Source: an uncultured Eggerthellaceae bacterium (lineage in GTDB: Bacteria; Actinomycetota; Coriobacteriia; Coriobacteriales; Eggerthellaceae). From it: 9,098 bases of DNA. Of the stretch, positions 6,556 through 9,098 are shown one piece after another (the first letter of the stretch is position 1; every line of letters begins with the position of its first letter). The position numbers and the translations under genes were made by a program. The DNA lies in assembly GCA_910588205.1 (NCBI GenBank), contig CAJUQK010000045.1:1-9098 (forward strand), read 5' to 3'. The notes below the pieces were generated by a model that worked only from the letters and a program-made list of their open reading frames with translations, searched no databases and was not told the origin of the DNA.

Positions 6556-7141
6556 TTCCGCGACCTATGCCCGTTATCCGTTCCATCTGTCTGATAGTGA
6601 TCCCCATGCTGTAGAGCCTTCGTAAGGCGGAATCCCTGCGTTGCTTGCCCATGTTCACGATCTCATCTGCGAATTGTCTTCCATATTCGCGCTTCGCTAT
6701 CATGCAGGCTTCGGCATCGGATATAGCTAGTCTTCGCGGCGGCTCTTCGCAAGAAGCCAGCTCGTCTGCCCCCACGTCATGGAAGCGAACCAATGCGTCC
6801 CTTCCGCCGATTGCATCGAGCACAAGCTTCGTATCGCAAATCCCCTCTTCGCCTGCAAGGTATTGCCGATAGCTGCTCCATTTGTACTCTTCGGGCTTTA
6901 GCCCGATGAGGTCTCTCGGGTTCAGATGGATATAGCGAACGGCTGTCAAGAGGTATGCATCGTCTTCGACAGGGCTGCTTGCGAATCTTCCTTGGAATAC
7001 CGGACCGATGTGTCCGTGTCGCCCATTGTAGAACTGAGCATAGGAGGTGTTGATGCTCCTCAGCGAGGCGCTGAGGTCAGGGAAGGCACATCTTCGGGGC
7101 ATTTGTGCAATCTCCTTGATGAGGCATTCGCAGTGGCTCAT
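6518..7141 (-). pseudogene. Truncated RAYT transposase, HUH motif lost
   Basis: A 207-codon frame clearly paralogous to the RAYT at 1005-1796. It keeps NGRHGHIGPVFQGRF (39-53), the presumed catalytic tyrosine region RYIHLNP (Y70), EYKWSSYRQYL and the C-terminal helix-turn-helix ITIRQMERITGIGRGIIQK. It starts at the position of the HUH motif: where element 1 has MENHVHLLL this one has MSHCECLIK, so one histidine and the motif are gone and about 60 N-terminal residues are missing. An in-frame TGA lies three codons upstream of the ATG, so no extension is possible. An out-of-frame ATG at 7176 could encode the remnant of the original N-terminus, which would mean an internal deletion of roughly 190 bp. 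The gene cannot be catalytically active by itself, and its last 38 bases overlap the convergent kinase gene. Confidence 0.8.
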
Positions 7142-7187
7142 GGGCGATCAGATCGTCTCAGGTCTTCTGGCCGCATGAAAGCCAATT

Positions 7188-7215
7188 ATGTCATTTGGAC
7201 CGTCCCCTGTCATCA
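7188..7215 (-). repeat. Right 28-bp inverted repeat of RAYT element 2
   Basis: The plus strand reads ATGTCATTTGGACCGTCCCC and ends TGTCATCA. It is the reverse complement of 6494-6521 with three mismatches. It lies 46 bases upstream of the truncated transposase start and marks the end of the element next to the small membrane protein gene. Confidence 0.85.
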
Positions 7216-7324
7216 AGCGGTTGCATTATCGGCAAGAGGCGTGCGCATCATGCACCGCGAATCGCCGCCTGCGCCCCTTACACTCGGGTCAACGAAATAG
7301 TCGACGCGAGGAAAAGGGGCAACC

Positions 7325-7486
7325 ATGGATGGCAATCTGGCAGTGCTCATCGTCATGATCGTGCTGGTCTTGGGCGGAGGCGTTCTGCTCAACTTCCAAA
7401 TCAAGCATTCTGAGAAAAAGGAGCGCGAGGCCCAGGCCAAGAACGCAAAGGGCGGCTCGGAGGCAAGGCAGGCGGCGACCCACTAG
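7325..7486 (+). CDS. Small single-pass membrane protein (53 aa), unknown function
   Basis: A short gene with an ATG at 7325 preceded by AAGGGG (7314-7319, five-base spacer) and followed by a strong hairpin terminator, both of which support real expression. The product has one hydrophobic helix (about residues 5-22, LAVLIVMIVLVLGGGVLL) and then a highly charged tail starting HSEKKEREAQAKNAKGG, probably cytoplasmic. I do not recognise a family. It is transcribed in the same direction as the LysR gene but separated from it by the terminator, so it looks like a single-gene unit. Confidence 0.6.
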   Translation: MDGNLAVLIVMIVLVLGGGVLLNFQIKHSEKKEREAQAKNAKGGSEARQAATH

Positions 7487-7510
7487 CCCAAGCAGCGACA
7501 GCTAATGGTT

Positions 7511-7541
7511 GGAAAAAGCCTCCTTTTCGGAGGCCTTTTCC
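7511..7541 (+). terminator. Rho-independent terminator after the small membrane protein
   Basis: GGAAAAAGCCTCC (7511-7523), loop TTTTC, GGAGGCCTTTTCC (7529-7541): a stem with 12 of 13 positions paired. The 3' arm carries TTTT and the 5' arm carries AAAAA, so it could act in both directions. It lies 24 bases after the stop of the 53-residue gene. Confidence 0.8.
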
Positions 7542-7564
7542 GCGCTCTGGGTCGAGCGGAAAAC

Positions 7565-7578
7565 GCTAGAATGGGCGA
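7565..7578 (+). promoter_or_regulatory. Possible LysR-gene promoter -10 motif (shared 14-mer, copy 2)
   Basis: The second copy of GCTAGAATGGGCGA (also at 4261-4274). TAGAAT at 7567-7572 is placed suitably for a promoter of the LysR gene, 43 bases before its start and downstream of the terminator. No convincing -35 box is seen. Confidence 0.35.
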
Positions 7579-7614
7579 CTCGGGCTTGTCACACGAAACG
7601 CACGAGGCGGCGAC

Positions 7615-8547
7615 ATGAACATCGAATCGTTGAGCGAATTCGCATACCTTGCAGACACGCTGAGTTTCCGGCGCACGGCCGAACACTTCTACGTCAGCCG
7701 CTCGGTGATCAGCCGCCACCTCGCCGCGCTCGAAGACGCCCTGGGCGCAGTGCTTCTGGAACGCAACGCGCACGGCGTGGAACTCACGCAGGCCGGCAAG
7801 GTGTTCCTGAGCGAGGCCCAGGCCATCCTGCGCGCCTGGAACCTGGCCCAGCAGCGGGTTCGCGCCGCCTCCGCTGTGGGAAACACGCTCGTCCGGGTGG
7901 GGTACCTGCGCAACGGCGCCCGGCCGTTCCTTGCCAAGTTCGTGAAGGCCATGGCTTGCAAGCATCCGGACGTGCACCTGTCGCTGTCGTGCATGGGGTA
8001 TCAGCAGGCCCGCATTGCGATGGAAGAGCACTCGATCGATGTCATGCTGGGAATCAACGTGGACCCGTCGCTCACGAAGAACTATCGGTCGACACTTATA
8101 TATAAGGACTACTTCGTTGCCGCCTGCGGCCGCTCGCATCCGCTTGCCGGGCGCACTGACGGGGTCACGTTCGACGACCTGCGCAAACAGCGGCTGGTTG
8201 TTCCGGACAGCTACGTGTCCGCAGGGCTGGCGAAGCTGGTGGGTCAGCTTGTCGACGAGAGGGCGCTCTCCGAGTCAGGCGAGCTATACCAAGACATCGA
8301 CATGCTGAACCTGAAGATACAGACCGAGGATGTCATTGCGTTCGTGTCGAGTCTGAACACGCTCATTTTCGAGGAATCGCTGGCGATTCTTCCCATCGTA
8401 GGGATCGACACCGGCTTCAGCATCAGCGCCTATTACCACGACGGCTTCGATGGTGCGGCCTACGAGGCATGCAAGGCGGAGTTCGAAGCATGTCAGCGAC
8501 TCTTGGCAGCCACCACGCTCAAGGGTCCGTGGGGCGGGCTGGAGTAA
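7615..8547 (+). CDS. LysR-family transcriptional regulator
   Basis: A 310-residue regulator. The N-terminal winged helix-turn-helix spans about 1-60 (FAYLADTLSFRRTAEHFYVS, then SRSVISRHLAALEDALGAVL and LLERNAHGVELTQAG), the classic LysR signature. The effector-binding domain starts around residue 92 (VRVGYLRNGARPFLAKF) and runs to about 295; the inducer cannot be told. The ATG at 7615 has a modest AGG at 7605-7607. The usual divergent LysR target is not next to it: the upstream gene runs in the same direction and ends in a terminator, and the downstream gene is convergent. The target may be the gene itself or lie elsewhere. The stop is followed within a few bases by two GATGACGC copies. Confidence 0.9.
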   Translation: MNIESLSEFAYLADTLSFRRTAEHFYVSRSVISRHLAALEDALGAVLLERNAHGVELTQAGKVFLSEAQAILRAWNLAQQRVRAASAVGNTLVRVGYLRNGARPFLAKFVKAMACKHPDVHLSLSCMGYQQARIAMEEHSIDVMLGINVDPSLTKNYRSTLIYKDYFVAACGRSHPLAGRTDGVTFDDLRKQRLVVPDSYVSAGLAKLVGQLVDERALSESGELYQDIDMLNLKIQTEDVIAFVSSLNTLIFEESLAILPIVGIDTGFSISAYYHDGFDGAAYEACKAEFEACQRLLAATTLKGPWGGLE

Positions 8548-8551
8548 AAAG

Positions 8552-8570
8552 GATGACGCAGAGATGACGC
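8552..8570 (+). repeat. GATGACGC half-repeats after the LysR gene
   Basis: GATGACGCA at 8552-8560 and AGATGACGC at 8562-8570 match the left end of the element-1 repeat and the tandem copies after the ABC permease gene. The rest of the 28-bp unit is absent. They begin four bases after the LysR stop codon. Confidence 0.5.
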
Positions 8571-8628
8571 CCGCCTTCGCGGTCCTCCGGCATAGTGGCG
8601 CGGGGCGAAAGTTCCGGCAAGACGCAGG

Positions 8629-9098
8629 CTAAGCCGACGCGCACCCTGCGATGATCCTTGCAGCCTCGCGGGCTGATTCAAGGCTCAGGCAACCGTACTG
8701 TATGGCGAAGGCCGCCGGCTGCTGCGCATTCCTGGCCACGTCGCCATCGCTCAGGCCGTATTCGCTTACGAGAGCAAGGCGCACGCCCTGCTCGGCGGCC
8801 CTGCTCTTGAGCATTTCCCCATCGACACCCTCCACTGCAAGCACGAAGTGAAGCCCCGAATCGGCCTGCTTCACAGAGAAGCGCGCGCCCAGGGCCTGGC
8901 GCAACTCGTCGATGAACGCATCCCGAACGTCACGCTGCGCTTTGCGGTAGCGGTTGACGTAGCGCTCGTACTCTCCCGACTCGATGAGGTTCGCCAAGGC
9001 GACCTGGTCGATGACGCTCACTGAGTTCGCGTAGAAGCCCACTTTGTCGTCCCATTCCTCCGCAAGCGGGCCAGGCAGCACCATGAACGCCATGCGCA
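8629..9098 (-). CDS. MocR/PdxR-like PLP-dependent aminotransferase-fold regulator, C-terminal part (5' end outside window)
   Basis: The last ~156 residues of a fold-type I PLP-dependent protein; the frame is open at the right edge, so the ATG at 9093 is internal. The sequence RMAFMVLPGPLAEEW, followed by SVIDQVALANLIESGEYERY and VNRYRKAQRDVRDAF, matches the region after the PLP lysine in GntR/MocR regulators (consensus GYMVLP...DQxALAxFIxxGxxERHxRRMR). PdxR-type members control PLP synthesis, while other MocR proteins control amino acid or transport genes, so the role is open without the N-terminal wHTH domain. A plain class-I aminotransferase is a less likely alternative. The gene is convergent with the LysR gene, with an 81-base gap. 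Confidence 0.8.
   Translation of the reverse strand, partial: RMAFMVLPGPLAEEWDDKVGFYANSVSVIDQVALANLIESGEYERYVNRYRKAQRDVRDAFIDELRQALGARFSVKQADSGLHFVLAVEGVDGEMLKSRAAEQGVRLALVSEYGLSDGDVARNAQQPAAFAIQYGCLSLESAREAARIIAGCASA

Larger units (their letters stand above)
6494..7215 (-). mobile_element. RAYT element 2 (decayed), inserted at the 3' end of the kinase gene
   Basis: A 722-bp unit bounded by 28-bp inverted repeats (6494-6521 and 7188-7215) of a different family from those of element 1, though both contain a GGACGG core. The transposase inside is N-terminally truncated, and the unit is about 160 bp shorter than element 1. Its left end overlaps the last codons of the histidine kinase gene. Confidence 0.65.

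Overview
The window looks like chromosomal DNA of a high-GC Gram-positive anaerobe. My best guess is a member of the Coriobacteriia (Eggerthella/Gordonibacter-like Eggerthellaceae). This is inferred from the overall GC, the gene content, the use of GTG and ATG starts with Shine-Dalgarno sites, and short dispersed repeats with an AGGGGACGGT core that I associate with that group. No RNA genes or CRISPR arrays were seen.

Layout from left to right: (1) the C-terminal half of a FtsX/BceB-type ABC transporter permease, cut by the window edge. (2) A complete RAYT-type (REP-associated tyrosine transposase, Y1/HUH) gene, tightly framed by a pair of 28-bp inverted repeats. (3) On the minus strand, an AEC-family membrane transporter in visibly less GC-rich DNA, with a third copy of the same 28-bp repeat beyond its 5' side. 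(4) A phosphate-related block on the plus strand: a candidate Pho box made of 11-bp-spaced direct repeats, a Na+/phosphate cotransporter, an OmpR/PhoB-type response regulator and a PhoR-like histidine kinase, closely spaced as an operon. (5) A second, decayed RAYT gene on the minus strand, framed by its own distinct 28-bp inverted repeats; its left repeat lies inside the 3' end of the kinase gene. (6) A 53-residue single-pass membrane protein followed by a strong hairpin terminator. (7) A LysR-family regulator. (8) On the minus strand, the C-terminal part of a MocR/PdxR-like PLP-dependent regulator, cut by the right edge.

The main biological story has two parts. The phosphate block suggests a self-contained phosphate-responsive unit in which PhoR/PhoB would control uptake through the Pho box. 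The RAYT elements are the unusual part: two related elements with different repeats sit against the 3' ends of host genes. In both, the transposase stop codon is formed by, or lies inside, the right-hand repeat. One insertion appears to have rewritten the last ~19 residues of the histidine kinase. The extra repeat copy beyond the AEC gene raises the possibility of a composite unit.
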